Assembly: GCA_963835535.1 (NCBI GenBank) | Contig: CAWIFL010000010.1 | Span: 28,915 to 92,914, forward strand | Length of the DNA: 64,000 nt | Source of the DNA: Fen-1245 sp963835535 | GTDB taxonomy: Bacteria > Gemmatimonadota > Gemmatimonadetes > Gemmatimonadales > JACORV01 | Reading direction: 5' to 3' | In this document: positions 50,560 through 58,960 of the stretch, piece by piece | How the letters are laid out: each line of letters starts with the position of its first letter | Numbering within the stretch: position 1 is the stretch's first letter | Notes under the pieces: model-generated | What the model saw: the letters and a program-made list of their open reading frames with translations, nothing else | Told to the model about the DNA's origin: nothing | Databases searched by the model: none | Position numbers and translations under genes: made by a program

Positions 50560-51581
50560 TCGGGCACGTCGTAGGTGACCGGCTCGTCGGCCATGGTCAG
50601 GGCCATGATCGCCTTCGCCGTGTGGAGCCGGTTCTCGGCCTCGTCGTAGACCACCGACTGCGGGCCGTCGATCACCTCGTCGGTCACCTCGTTGCCGCGG
50701 TCCGCCGGGAGTGGGTGCATGTAGAGCGCCTTGGGCTTGGCCCGCTTCAGCCGCGGCGCGTCGCAGATCCACTTCGTGTACTGCCTGGCGATGCGCAGCG
50801 ACTCCTCCGGCTTGCTCCCCATCGTGTCGAGGCAGCCCCAGCTCTTGGGGATCACGACGTCGGCGCCTTCGAACGCGGCGTCCATGTCGTCCACCACCTC
50901 GAACCTGGTGCCGGCCTTCTTCGCGTTGCGGCGCGCCGCCTCGAGCGTCTCCGGCATCAGGAAGTACTCGGGCGGATGGGCGAGAGTGACGTCCAAGCCG
51001 AACCGGGGCATCAGCATGATGAGTCCCTGCGGCACCGACAGCGGCTTCGCGTAGCTCGGTGCGTAGGCCCAGCTCACCGTCAGCTTCTTCCCCTTGAGCC
51101 GCTTCCCCAGCTTCTCGCGGATGGTCATCAGGTCGGCCAGCGTCTGGCAGGGGTGATCCACGTCGCACTGCATGTTGATGACGGGGACGTCCGCCCACCG
51201 GGCGACCTCGCGCATGTACTTGTTCCCCTCGCCGGGGATCAGGTCGTGCCGGATCGCGATCGCGTGCCCGTAGCGGGAGAGGATGATCCCGGTGTCCTTC
51301 GGGCTCTCGCCATGGGAGACCTGCATCGCGTCGGCGGTGAGGAAGTTCCCGTGCCCGCCGAGCTGGGTGATGCCCGCCTCGAACGAGTTGCGCGTCCGCG
51401 TGGACTTGTCGAAGAACATCAGGAAGATGGTCTTGTCGGGGAGCCAGCGGTGCGGCTCGCCCTTCTTGAAGCGGCGCTTGAGGTCCGCCGCCACCTCGAG
51501 GAGGGTCTGGATCTCCGCGTCGCTCCACTCCTCGGTCGTGATCCAGTCCTTGCCCTTGAAGAGGGCGTGCTTTCTGGTCAC
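50556..51581 (-). CDS. ygeW: Knotted carbamoyltransferase YgeW
   Basis: 341-aa aspartate/ornithine carbamoyltransferase homologue. Seen: carbamoyl-phosphate loop MFFDKSTRTRNSFEAG, DVDHPCQTLADLM, WAYAPSYAKPLSVPQG and MHPLPADRGNEVTDEV, the YgeW-specific pattern. In purine-degrading clusters it is thought to work in the phosphorolytic direction on a carbamoylated product, yielding carbamoyl phosphate and hence ATP; its physiological substrate is unproven. GTG start with a strong GGGAGGAGC Shine-Dalgarno. Confidence 0.93.
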   Translation of the reverse strand: MTRKHALFKGKDWITTEEWSDAEIQTLLEVAADLKRRFKKGEPHRWLPDKTIFLMFFDKSTRTRNSFEAGITQLGGHGNFLTADAMQVSHGESPKDTGIILSRYGHAIAIRHDLIPGEGNKYMREVARWADVPVINMQCDVDHPCQTLADLMTIREKLGKRLKGKKLTVSWAYAPSYAKPLSVPQGLIMLMPRFGLDVTLAHPPEYFLMPETLEAARRNAKKAGTRFEVVDDMDAAFEGADVVIPKSWGCLDTMGSKPEESLRIARQYTKWICDAPRLKRAKPKALYMHPLPADRGNEVTDEVIDGPQSVVYDEAENRLHTAKAIMALTMADEPVTYDVPE

Positions 51582-51594
51582 CGCTGCTCCTCCC

Positions 51595-53836
51595 TCACAG
51601 GCTCGCCACGTTGGCGAAGTTGACGTGCCGCGCGCTCGCCACTGCCTCGGCGAGGTACCGCAGCGTCAGGAACGGCTGCATCTCGATGCGGTGCAGCCAG
51701 GTGCCCCGCTGCTCCTTCACCCGCCCGGCCACGACCCGGTTGCCGTCCAGCGCGATCTCCAGCTCGGCGACACCGTCGTCGTAGAGCGCCCGTCCCGCCG
51801 CGCGGTCGAGCTCCACGCGGTACGCCTTGCCGGCGATCGTGCCGTGGATGACGAGCCGCCCGCCCGCCGTCTCGAGGTAGAACCCGTTCCGGCCGGCGTG
51901 CTTCCGGTAGCTCTCGGCGCTCCCGAAGAAGCGCGGCTTCTCCACGTACGGGCCGCCATCCTCCGGGCAGAAGACGTCGCAGTTGCCGCAGTCGTTGCAC
52001 GCGTCGGCGTAGTTGGCGAGCTGGTGCCCCTTCGCGATCTTGAACGCGCCGCCGGCGTCCCGGCGCGCCATGATCTCGCCCTTCGCACCGATCTCCACGT
52101 CGTCGTAGCGCACCTCGAGCTCGGGGCCCTCGTAGACGAAATTCGCGTCGTTCGGGCAGACCGGGACGCACTTGTCGCAATTGATGCAGTCGTAGAGCCA
52201 GAGCCTGGAGCCGATCTTGCGCGGCACGGCGGCGTTCCTCGCGGCGCCGTAGCGGGGATCGGCGGTCGCCTGCGCGACGAGGACGGGCGTGTTGAGGAGG
52301 CCGGCCGCGTTCACCAGCGTCAGCTCGAGGGCGGCGAGCTGCGAGCGGCAGGGGGCCGCGACGGCCGGCGGCAGGAAGGTCGCGACCAGGCGCTCGAAGT
52401 CGTCCGCCAGCTGCGCGCACACCGCGGCCAGGGACTCGGCGGGGGCTGGGGCCGCCACCCAGCCCATCAGCCGCGGCTCGCAGTTCTCGTGCAGCCAGTG
52501 CCGCTCCCGCTCGGCGTAGCCGGCGTCCAGCTCGCCGGTGGCGGCGCCGATGGAAGCGTCCAGCGCCCTGACGACGGCCTGAACCGCCGCGCCGCCCTGG
52601 CCCGCGTGGCGCAGGATCAGGTCCGGGATCGCCTTCGCGCCGACCTCGCGCATCCGCGCCTCGAGGTTGGCCACGTAGCGCGGCAGGCGGGCGTAGCCGC
52701 CCGGCCGGAGCAGATCGGTGCAGGTCGTGGTCGGCACCAGGTTCATCGCCACGGCGTTCGCGACGTTGTGGGCGTCGAGCCCCGCCGAGAACGAAACGGG
52801 GACCGACGCGCCGAGCGCGTCCCGCAGCCGCTTCACCAGGTTCATCGTGATGACGTGCAGCGGCGGCCCCGACAGGTACATGACGTCGTCGGTGAAGAAG
52901 GTGCGGTGGTTCTGCACGACGAGCGTGTTGCTGCACTTGATGGCCAGGTGCCGCCCGTGGTCGGCCGCGACATTCTGCAGCCGCGGGATCATCCGTACCG
53001 CGTCCGCCAGCTGGAGGTCCTTGTCGAACGCCTCCTGGCTCGTGCCGATCTCCCGGTAGCCCATCACGTCGTGCAGGAGGTGATCCACCTCGGCCCTGCC
53101 GAGGAGCGTGGGGTTCAGCTTGATGCAGACGTCGACGCCCAGCTCGGTGAGGAGATAGCTGACGATCCCCTCGATCTCGTGGGCGGGGCATCCGTGGAAG
53201 GTGGACAGAGTGATGGCGTCACTGATGCGCGTGGGGAAGGGCAGGTCGCGGTACTTCGCCAGGGGGCCGGTGAGGCGGGCGCGCAATTCGTCCACGAGCC
53301 CCGTCGCGTTCTGCATCCCGCGGATCCAGCCGCTGACCCGATCGGACCGGATCCCGGCCAGGTCGTACCCGACGCTCATGTCGTAGAGCGTCTCGAGCTT
53401 GGCGGCGGGGACGTCGCCCGAGACGTGCGCCTTCTTCAGGATCTCGACGAGCATCGCCGCGCCCACGTACTCGCGCAGCGACGCCTCCAGCTTCAGCTCC
53501 TGCGACCACTCGACGTTGTAGCCGACGTTGGTCGCGTCGATGCAGGGCCGCGGGATCGTGAGCTCGTCCAGCACCTGGACCGTCTTGAGCTCGATGATGC
53601 GCGCGCCGGCCAGCCAGGCGAGGACGATGTTCTGCGTCAACTGATCGTGCGGGCCGGCCGCGGGGCCAACGGGCGTGGCGGCGCGGCGGCCGTGGAAGAC
53701 GACCGAGGTGTCAAGCGCCGGGTCGCCGCGGAAGAACTTGTCCTTCGGGAGGTCGAAGATCTTGGCCTCCCGCTCGATACTCCAGCAGCGCCCGCTTGAC
53801 GAGCAGCTCGAACGGCAGCGGTACCAGCTCGGCCAC
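51595..53836 (-). CDS. ygfK: YgfK-type iron-sulfur oxidoreductase, short form with frameshift
   Basis: Homologue of E. coli YgfK but about 746 residues against ~1030. N-terminal dihydroorotate-dehydrogenase-like half (ATPVGPAAGPHDQLTQNIV, IIELKTVQVLD, STFHGCPAHEIEGIV, VCIKLNPTLLG, LLRPGGYARL) joins directly to a C-terminal ferredoxin half with two 4Fe-4S motifs (CINCDKCVPVCPN, CNDCGNCDVFCPE). The FAD/NAD(P)H-binding middle of E. coli YgfK (GxGxxG) is not present. GTG 53836 overlaps the ygeY stop; a single extra C near 53776 shifts the frame after LLKRALLEY-type residues, so the first 20 residues are out of frame with the rest. Confidence 0.85.
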
Positions 53837-55065
53837 TACGCGCCCGTCGCCAGGGTGTGCTGGAAGACCAGGGGGAAGGCGGCGTAGAACTGCGTCGCCG
53901 TCACCAGGTGCGCGATCGGCACGCGCTCCAGCGCGCTGTGCGCGTTGTCCTCCTCGCCCGGGCCGAACCCGATCGTCGGCACCCCCATGATCCCCATCGT
54001 CGCGACGCCGTTCGTGCTGAAGGTCCACTTGTCCACGACCGGGTCCTTGCCGAACAGCGTGCGGTAGGTCTCCACGCCCGAGCGCACCAGCGGGTGGTTC
54101 GCCTCCAGCTTCCACGTCGGGTAGTACTTCTCCATCCCGTACTCGAGCCCGGTCCAGCTCTTCACCTTGTACTGGAGGACCTCGACCTCGGCGTCCTCGA
54201 GCGCCGGCAGGCCCCGGATCTCCGCGACGGCGCTCTCCTTGGTCTCGCCCGCGGTGAGGCGGCGGTCGAGGTGGAAGGTGGCGGAGGACGGCACGGCGCA
54301 GAGCGAGGGCGTCATCGCCCGGATGTCGGTGACCGCGATGGTGCCCTTGCCGAGGAACGGGTCGTTCTTGAGGCGGCCGTTCAGCGCCTCGACCTGCTCG
54401 ATGATCTTCATCGCCTTGTAGATCGGGTTCACGCCGCGCTCCGGCGCGCTGGCGTGGCACGAGACGCCGGGGACGTGGACCTCGATCTCCATCCGGCCCC
54501 GGTGCCCGCGGTAGACGCGCAGGTTCGTCGGCTCGGTGATGACGATGCCGTCGGGCTTGATCCCGTCTTCGCGCAGGATGTACAGCCACCCGATGCCGTC
54601 GCTGTCCTCCTCCTCGACCGAGCCGCACATCCACACGGTGCAGTCGTCGCCGAGCCCGAGGTCCTTGATCAACTTCCCGGCGTAGACCATGCAGGCCATC
54701 CCGGCCCGCTGGTCGCTCGCGCCGCGGCCCCAGACGCAGCCGTTCTCGATTTTCCCCTTGTAGGGATCGAAGGTCCACTCCTTCGGGTCGCCCACGCCGA
54801 CGGTGTCGGTGTGCGAGTCAAACATCACGACCCGCTTCCCCGACCCGATGCGGCCGAGGATGTTGCCCAGCTTGTCCACGCGGATCTCGTCGAACCCGAC
54901 CTTCTTCATCTCCTGCTCGATCCGCTTGATGACCGGCCCCTCCTGGCAGCTCGTGGCCGGGATGGCGATCAGGTCGCGCAGGAACCGCACGATGTCGTCC
55001 TGGTGCGCCGCGGCGCCGGTGAGGATCGCGTCGCGCTTCGTCTTCAGCTTCTCCAAAGCGTTCAC
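53836..55065 (-). CDS. ygeY: YgeY-type M20 peptidase / deacylase
   Basis: 409-aa binuclear zinc amidase of the M20 family, near the size of E. coli YgeY (403 aa). Seen: metal ligands in MFDSHTDTVGVGD, GRGASDQRAGMACM, CGSVEEEDSDG (general base and ligand Glu), VITEPTN, and a C-terminal EDNAHSALERV His, with the dimerisation domain holding GVSCHASAPERGVNP. In yge clusters it cleaves an amide of a ureide-like intermediate; substrate not settled. GTG 55065 overlaps the previous stop (GTGA). Confidence 0.93.
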   Translation of the reverse strand: MNALEKLKTKRDAILTGAAAHQDDIVRFLRDLIAIPATSCQEGPVIKRIEQEMKKVGFDEIRVDKLGNILGRIGSGKRVVMFDSHTDTVGVGDPKEWTFDPYKGKIENGCVWGRGASDQRAGMACMVYAGKLIKDLGLGDDCTVWMCGSVEEEDSDGIGWLYILREDGIKPDGIVITEPTNLRVYRGHRGRMEIEVHVPGVSCHASAPERGVNPIYKAMKIIEQVEALNGRLKNDPFLGKGTIAVTDIRAMTPSLCAVPSSATFHLDRRLTAGETKESAVAEIRGLPALEDAEVEVLQYKVKSWTGLEYGMEKYYPTWKLEANHPLVRSGVETYRTLFGKDPVVDKWTFSTNGVATMGIMGVPTIGFGPGEEDNAHSALERVPIAHLVTATQFYAAFPLVFQHTLATGA

Positions 55066-57368
55066 TTCGCCCCCTGCGCGCGCAGCGCGGCGAGCACGGC
55101 GTCCGGCCGGATCGGCAACTTCCGGAAGCGGATGCCGATGGCGTTGAAGACGGCGTTGGCCACCGCGGGCGCGACGCCGTTGATCGGCACTTCGGCGATG
55201 GACTTGGCGCCGTACGGGCCGAGCGGCTCCTCGGTCTCCACCAGGATGGTCGTGAGCTTCGGCATGTCCTTCGCCCCGAAGATCTTGTAGTCGCAGAAGT
55301 TCGCGTTGGCCACGCGCCCCTGCTCGTCGAGGACCAGCTCTTCGGCGAGGGCGTAGCCGAGCCCCTGCGCCACCGCGCCCTCCGCCTGCCCCTCGGCCTG
55401 CATCGGGTTGATCGCGACGCCGAGGTCCACCGCCGTCACGAGGTGCGGCACGCGGACCTGGCCGGTCTCGGTGTCCACCTCGACCTCCGCGAAGGTGGCG
55501 CAGAAGGGCGGCGGGCTGTCGGTGTTGAAGTGCGAGGCGCCCTCCATCAGCTGCGTCTTCTCCTTGTAGAAGGCGAACATCGCGACCTCGGACATCGTCA
55601 CCGACTTGCCGTTGGGCGCGAAGACGCGGTCGTCCCTGCAGGTCAGCTCTTCGGGTGCGGCCTCGAGCATCTTGGCGGCGAAGCAGCAGACCTGGTCGCG
55701 CGTCTTCTCGGCGGCCTTCTTCACCGCGCCGCCGGAGATGATGGTCGTGCTGGAGGCGTAGGCTCCGACGTCGAACGGCGTGAAGTCGGTGTCCGAGGAG
55801 TAGATGAGGATCTTGTCGAGGCTCACGCCGAGGGTCTCGGCGGCGATCTGCGCGAGGACGGTGTCGCTCCCCGTGCCGAGATCGGTGGCGCCCACGTGGA
55901 GATTGAAGGAGCCGTCCTCGTTGATCTTGAGGAAGGCGCCCGCGAAGTCCACGCCGGCGATGCCCGAGCCCTGCATCGTGCAGGCGACGCCCACGCCGCG
56001 GCGCAGGCGGCCGGTCCCGCGCGGCGCGTTGCGTTTCTCTTTCCACCCGATCGCGGCGGCGCCCTTCGCCAGGCACTCGGGGAGGCCGCAGCTGCGGATG
56101 ATCCGGGGCAGCCCCTTCTTGCCCTCGCCCAGCTCCGCCGACAGCAGGTCCGTGTCGCCCTGGCGGATCGCGTTCTTGAGCCGGAACTCGATCGGGTCCA
56201 TGTGAAGCTCGTGGGCGATCTCGTCCACCAGGCTCTCCTGCGCGAAGAAGCCCTGCGGGCAGCCGTAGCCACGGAACGCCCCCGCCTGCGGCGCGTTCAG
56301 GTACACGATGTCGCAGTCGAACTTCAGGTTGGGCGAGCGATACAGGGGCAGCACCTTGCTTCCGGTGTTGCCCTGCACGGTCGTGGCGTGGCTGCCGTAC
56401 GCGCCGGTGGCGGCCAGCACCGTCATGTGGTGGGCCACCATCGTGCCGTCCTTCTTCACTCCCATCTTCAGGCGCAGGATCTGCGGATGGCGGGTGCGCG
56501 CCATGAAGAACTCCTCGGCGCGCGTGTACTCGATCTTCACCGGACGCCGGGTCGCCAGCGCCAAGGCGGCGCAGATGTCCTCGATCACCATCTCCTGCTT
56601 GCCGCCGAAGCCGCCCCCGATGCGCGGCTTGATGACGCGGATGCGGCTCACCGGGATCTGCAGGATCATCGCGACCTGGCGCCGCACGTGGAACGGGATC
56701 TGGGTGCTGGTCCGGATGATGAGCCGGTTATCCGCGTCGAGCCAGCTGATCACGATGTGCGGCTCGATCATCGCGTGCTGCTGCCGGGGCGTGCGATACT
56801 CGCGCTCGAGGATCAGGTCGGCCTGCTTGAAGCCCTCCGCGACATTCCCGAGCTCCTTGTGGATGTCGCCGGCCAGGTTCCGCTTCGGGTCGAGGATATG
56901 GGTGGAATCGGGCTCGTCGTGGATGACGGACACGCCCGGATCCATCGCGTGCTCCATGTCGAGCACCGGCGGGAGGACCTCGTAGTCCACCTCGATCCGC
57001 CGCAGCGCCTCCTCGGCGATGGCGCGGGTCTCCGCGGCGACCGCCGCGACCCGGTCTCCCACGAACCGCACCTTGGAGTCGAGCATATACGTGTCGTAGG
57101 GCGACGGCTCGGGCCACGCCTGCCCCGCGGTGGTGTGCGGCACGCGCGGCACGTCCTGGTACGTCAGCACCGCGTGGACGCCGGGCAGCGCCTTCGCGCG
57201 GCGCGTGTCGATCCTGCGGATGCGGGCGTGCGGGTGCGGGCTGCCGAGGATCTTGCCGATCAAGAGGCCCGGCAGCTCGATGTCGTCGGTGAACGCCGTC
57301 TTGCCGGTGACGAGCTTGACGCCGTCCACCTTCCGGACGCGCCGGCCGACCACGCTGTGCTCGCTCAT
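55062..57368 (-). CDS. xdhD: Molybdenum hydroxylase large subunit, XdhD/XdhA type
   Basis: 768-aa Moco-binding subunit of a xanthine-dehydrogenase-family enzyme that hydroxylates purines or similar N-heterocycles. Seen: VDGVKLVTGKTAFTDDI start of the aldehyde-oxidase/xanthine-dehydrogenase domain, IKPRIGGGFGGKQE, QAGAFRGYGCPQG, VDFAGAFLKINEDG, and the catalytic-Glu loop GPYGAKSIAEVPINGVAP. ATG overlaps the stop of the Fe-S subunit (ATGA). E. coli XdhD fuses extra domains; here they are separate subunits. Whether selenium is needed cannot be read from sequence. Confidence 0.92.
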   Translation of the reverse strand: MSEHSVVGRRVRKVDGVKLVTGKTAFTDDIELPGLLIGKILGSPHPHARIRRIDTRRAKALPGVHAVLTYQDVPRVPHTTAGQAWPEPSPYDTYMLDSKVRFVGDRVAAVAAETRAIAEEALRRIEVDYEVLPPVLDMEHAMDPGVSVIHDEPDSTHILDPKRNLAGDIHKELGNVAEGFKQADLILEREYRTPRQQHAMIEPHIVISWLDADNRLIIRTSTQIPFHVRRQVAMILQIPVSRIRVIKPRIGGGFGGKQEMVIEDICAALALATRRPVKIEYTRAEEFFMARTRHPQILRLKMGVKKDGTMVAHHMTVLAATGAYGSHATTVQGNTGSKVLPLYRSPNLKFDCDIVYLNAPQAGAFRGYGCPQGFFAQESLVDEIAHELHMDPIEFRLKNAIRQGDTDLLSAELGEGKKGLPRIIRSCGLPECLAKGAAAIGWKEKRNAPRGTGRLRRGVGVACTMQGSGIAGVDFAGAFLKINEDGSFNLHVGATDLGTGSDTVLAQIAAETLGVSLDKILIYSSDTDFTPFDVGAYASSTTIISGGAVKKAAEKTRDQVCCFAAKMLEAAPEELTCRDDRVFAPNGKSVTMSEVAMFAFYKEKTQLMEGASHFNTDSPPPFCATFAEVEVDTETGQVRVPHLVTAVDLGVAINPMQAEGQAEGAVAQGLGYALAEELVLDEQGRVANANFCDYKIFGAKDMPKLTTILVETEEPLGPYGAKSIAEVPINGVAPAVANAVFNAIGIRFRKLPIRPDAVLAALRAQGAK

Positions 57369-57874
57369 CGCGCGGCCCCCCCCCTCCGCCCGGCCTTGCC
57401 GTGCGTCTTCGGGGCGGCCTCGGCCGCGGCGAGGATCGCCTCCACCGGCTTCTGGTAGCCCGTGCAGCGGCACAGGACGCCCGAGAGCGCCTCGCGGACC
57501 TCGGTCTCGGTCGGGTGGGGCGAGCGCTCGAGCAGCTCCTTGGCGCAGAGCACCATCGCGGGAGTGCAGTAGCCGCACTGGACCGCTCCGTGGTCGAGGA
57601 AGGCCTCCTGCACGGGGTGCAGCTTCTCGCCCTGGGCGACGCCTTCGATCGTGAGCAGCTCGCGGCCGTCCGCCTGCGCCGCGAACATCAGGCACGAGTT
57701 GATCGGTTCGCCGTCGAGGAGCACGGCGCAGGCGCCGCACTCGCCCGTTTCGCAGCCGCGCTTGACGCCCCAGAGGCCTTCGCGGCGGAGCACGTCGAGG
57801 AGGAGGTCACCGGGCTCCACGCGCCAGCGGCGCGGCTCGCCGTTGACCGTGACGTGGACGATCAGGTCGCTCAC
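57365..57874 (-). CDS. xdhC: Molybdenum hydroxylase 2Fe-2S subunit
   Basis: 169-aa electron-transfer subunit of the hydroxylase. Plant-type cluster CETGECGACAVLLDG...NSC at ~42-64 and the second cluster CGYCTPAMVL...CRCTGYQKPVEAI at ~103-145. GTG start overlaps the stop of the FAD subunit. The C-terminal tail is Lys/Arg/Gly-rich and its coding sequence ends in an 11-base run of C, a place where indels are likely. Confidence 0.93.
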   Translation of the reverse strand: MSDLIVHVTVNGEPRRWRVEPGDLLLDVLRREGLWGVKRGCETGECGACAVLLDGEPINSCLMFAAQADGRELLTIEGVAQGEKLHPVQEAFLDHGAVQCGYCTPAMVLCAKELLERSPHPTETEVREALSGVLCRCTGYQKPVEAILAAAEAAPKTHGKAGRRGGAAR

Positions 57875-58746
57875 AGGGACCTCCCGGCCCGGCGGGCGCA
57901 CTCTTCCAGGGCCCGCGTCACCAGCACCCGGCACATCGCGCGGCGATACTCGGCGGTGCCGCGCACGTCGGTCACCGGCTTCGTTTCGGCGGCGGCCTGC
58001 TCGGCGGCCGCGTCGATCGCGGCGCGGCCCAAGCGGCGGCCCTCCAGCAGGGCTTCGGCGCGCCGGGCCCGGAGCGGCGTCGGCGCGACGGCCCCGAGGG
58101 CGATGCGCGCGCGGGTGCAGAAGCCGCGCGCGTCCAGCACGACCCCGGCGGACGCGTTCACCACGGCGATGTCGCTCTGCAGGCGCCCAAGCTTCTGATA
58201 CGACCACGCGGCGTTGCCCTTGGGCGGCGCCGGCACGGCGACCTCGACCAGCAGCCCACCGTTCAGCGCGGTCCGGTTCACGCCGCGGAAGAAGCGGTCC
58301 AACGGTACCGTTTTCCGGCCGCCGCGTCCTGCGATCACGACGGAGGCGTCGAGCGCGAGCAGCGGCGGCGCCAGATCGCACGCCGGGGACGCGTTCGCGA
58401 GGTTGCCGCCGATCGTCGCCATGTTGCGGATCTGGCGCGAGCCGCAGGTGCCGGCCGCCTCGGCGAGGATGCCGTTGGCGAGCGCGAGCAGCGCCTTCGC
58501 GTGCTCGATCTCGGCCATGCGGGTCGTCGCGCCGATCGCCCAGCCCCCGCGGACGCGGCGCACGTAGCCCAGGGGCAGGCACGTGAGGTCCACCAGCCAG
58601 CGCAGGGTGCGCTCGCGCTGGACGACGAGATCGGTGCCGCCCGCGACGAACCGGCCGCGGCCGCCGCGCCGGCGTTCGGCCTCGGCCAGACGGAGGGCTT
58701 GGGCGACACTGGTGGGGCGATGAAAAGCGCGAATGCGGTCGAACAT
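57871..58746 (-). CDS. xdhB: Molybdenum hydroxylase FAD subunit
   Basis: 291-aa FAD-binding subunit (CoxM/XdhB family), first gene of the operon. Seen: FVAGGTDLVVQRE (FAD loop), IGATTRMAEIE, TIGGNLANASPACDLAPPLLAL and the CO-dehydrogenase flavoprotein C-terminal domain with RIALGAVAPTPLRAR. ATG 58746 with GAGGGATC upstream. Passes electrons from the Fe-S subunit to an unknown acceptor. Confidence 0.92.
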   Translation of the reverse strand: MFDRIRAFHRPTSVAQALRLAEAERRRGGRGRFVAGGTDLVVQRERTLRWLVDLTCLPLGYVRRVRGGWAIGATTRMAEIEHAKALLALANGILAEAAGTCGSRQIRNMATIGGNLANASPACDLAPPLLALDASVVIAGRGGRKTVPLDRFFRGVNRTALNGGLLVEVAVPAPPKGNAAWSYQKLGRLQSDIAVVNASAGVVLDARGFCTRARIALGAVAPTPLRARRAEALLEGRRLGRAAIDAAAEQAAAETKPVTDVRGTAEYRRAMCRVLVTRALEECARRAGRSL

Positions 58747-58960
58747 TGTGGATCCCTCGTAGCTTGCTAACGTCGCTCCGTTCCCGGCCTTGACGCAAGC
58801 TGCGGGCCGCGCCGGACGGCACGCTCAATTGGGCACGACACTTCCGATGCGCCGCCCGCACGATCCGGCGTACGGACAACTGCCACCGCAGCCGCGCGCG
58901 CGCATACCGGGTGGGGATGTACTTTCCGAGGCCATTCATCGGGATCATGGAGGTGGGGCA
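58747..58960. promoter_or_regulatory. Divergent promoter region of purine operon and lysC-lysA
   Basis: 214 bp between divergent genes. It should hold the promoters of both transcripts, but no clear -35/-10 pair or operator palindrome is evident. It contains copy 2 of the 80-bp repeat. Confidence 0.45.
58809..58888. repeat. 80-bp dispersed repeat, copy 2
   Basis: Partner of 21970-22048: GCCGGACGG, the 40-bp GGGCACGACAC..CCGCACGATCC core and TGCCACCG in the same order. Here it lies upstream of the lysC-lysA start and is not translated if the GTG at 58961 is used. Confidence 0.65.
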
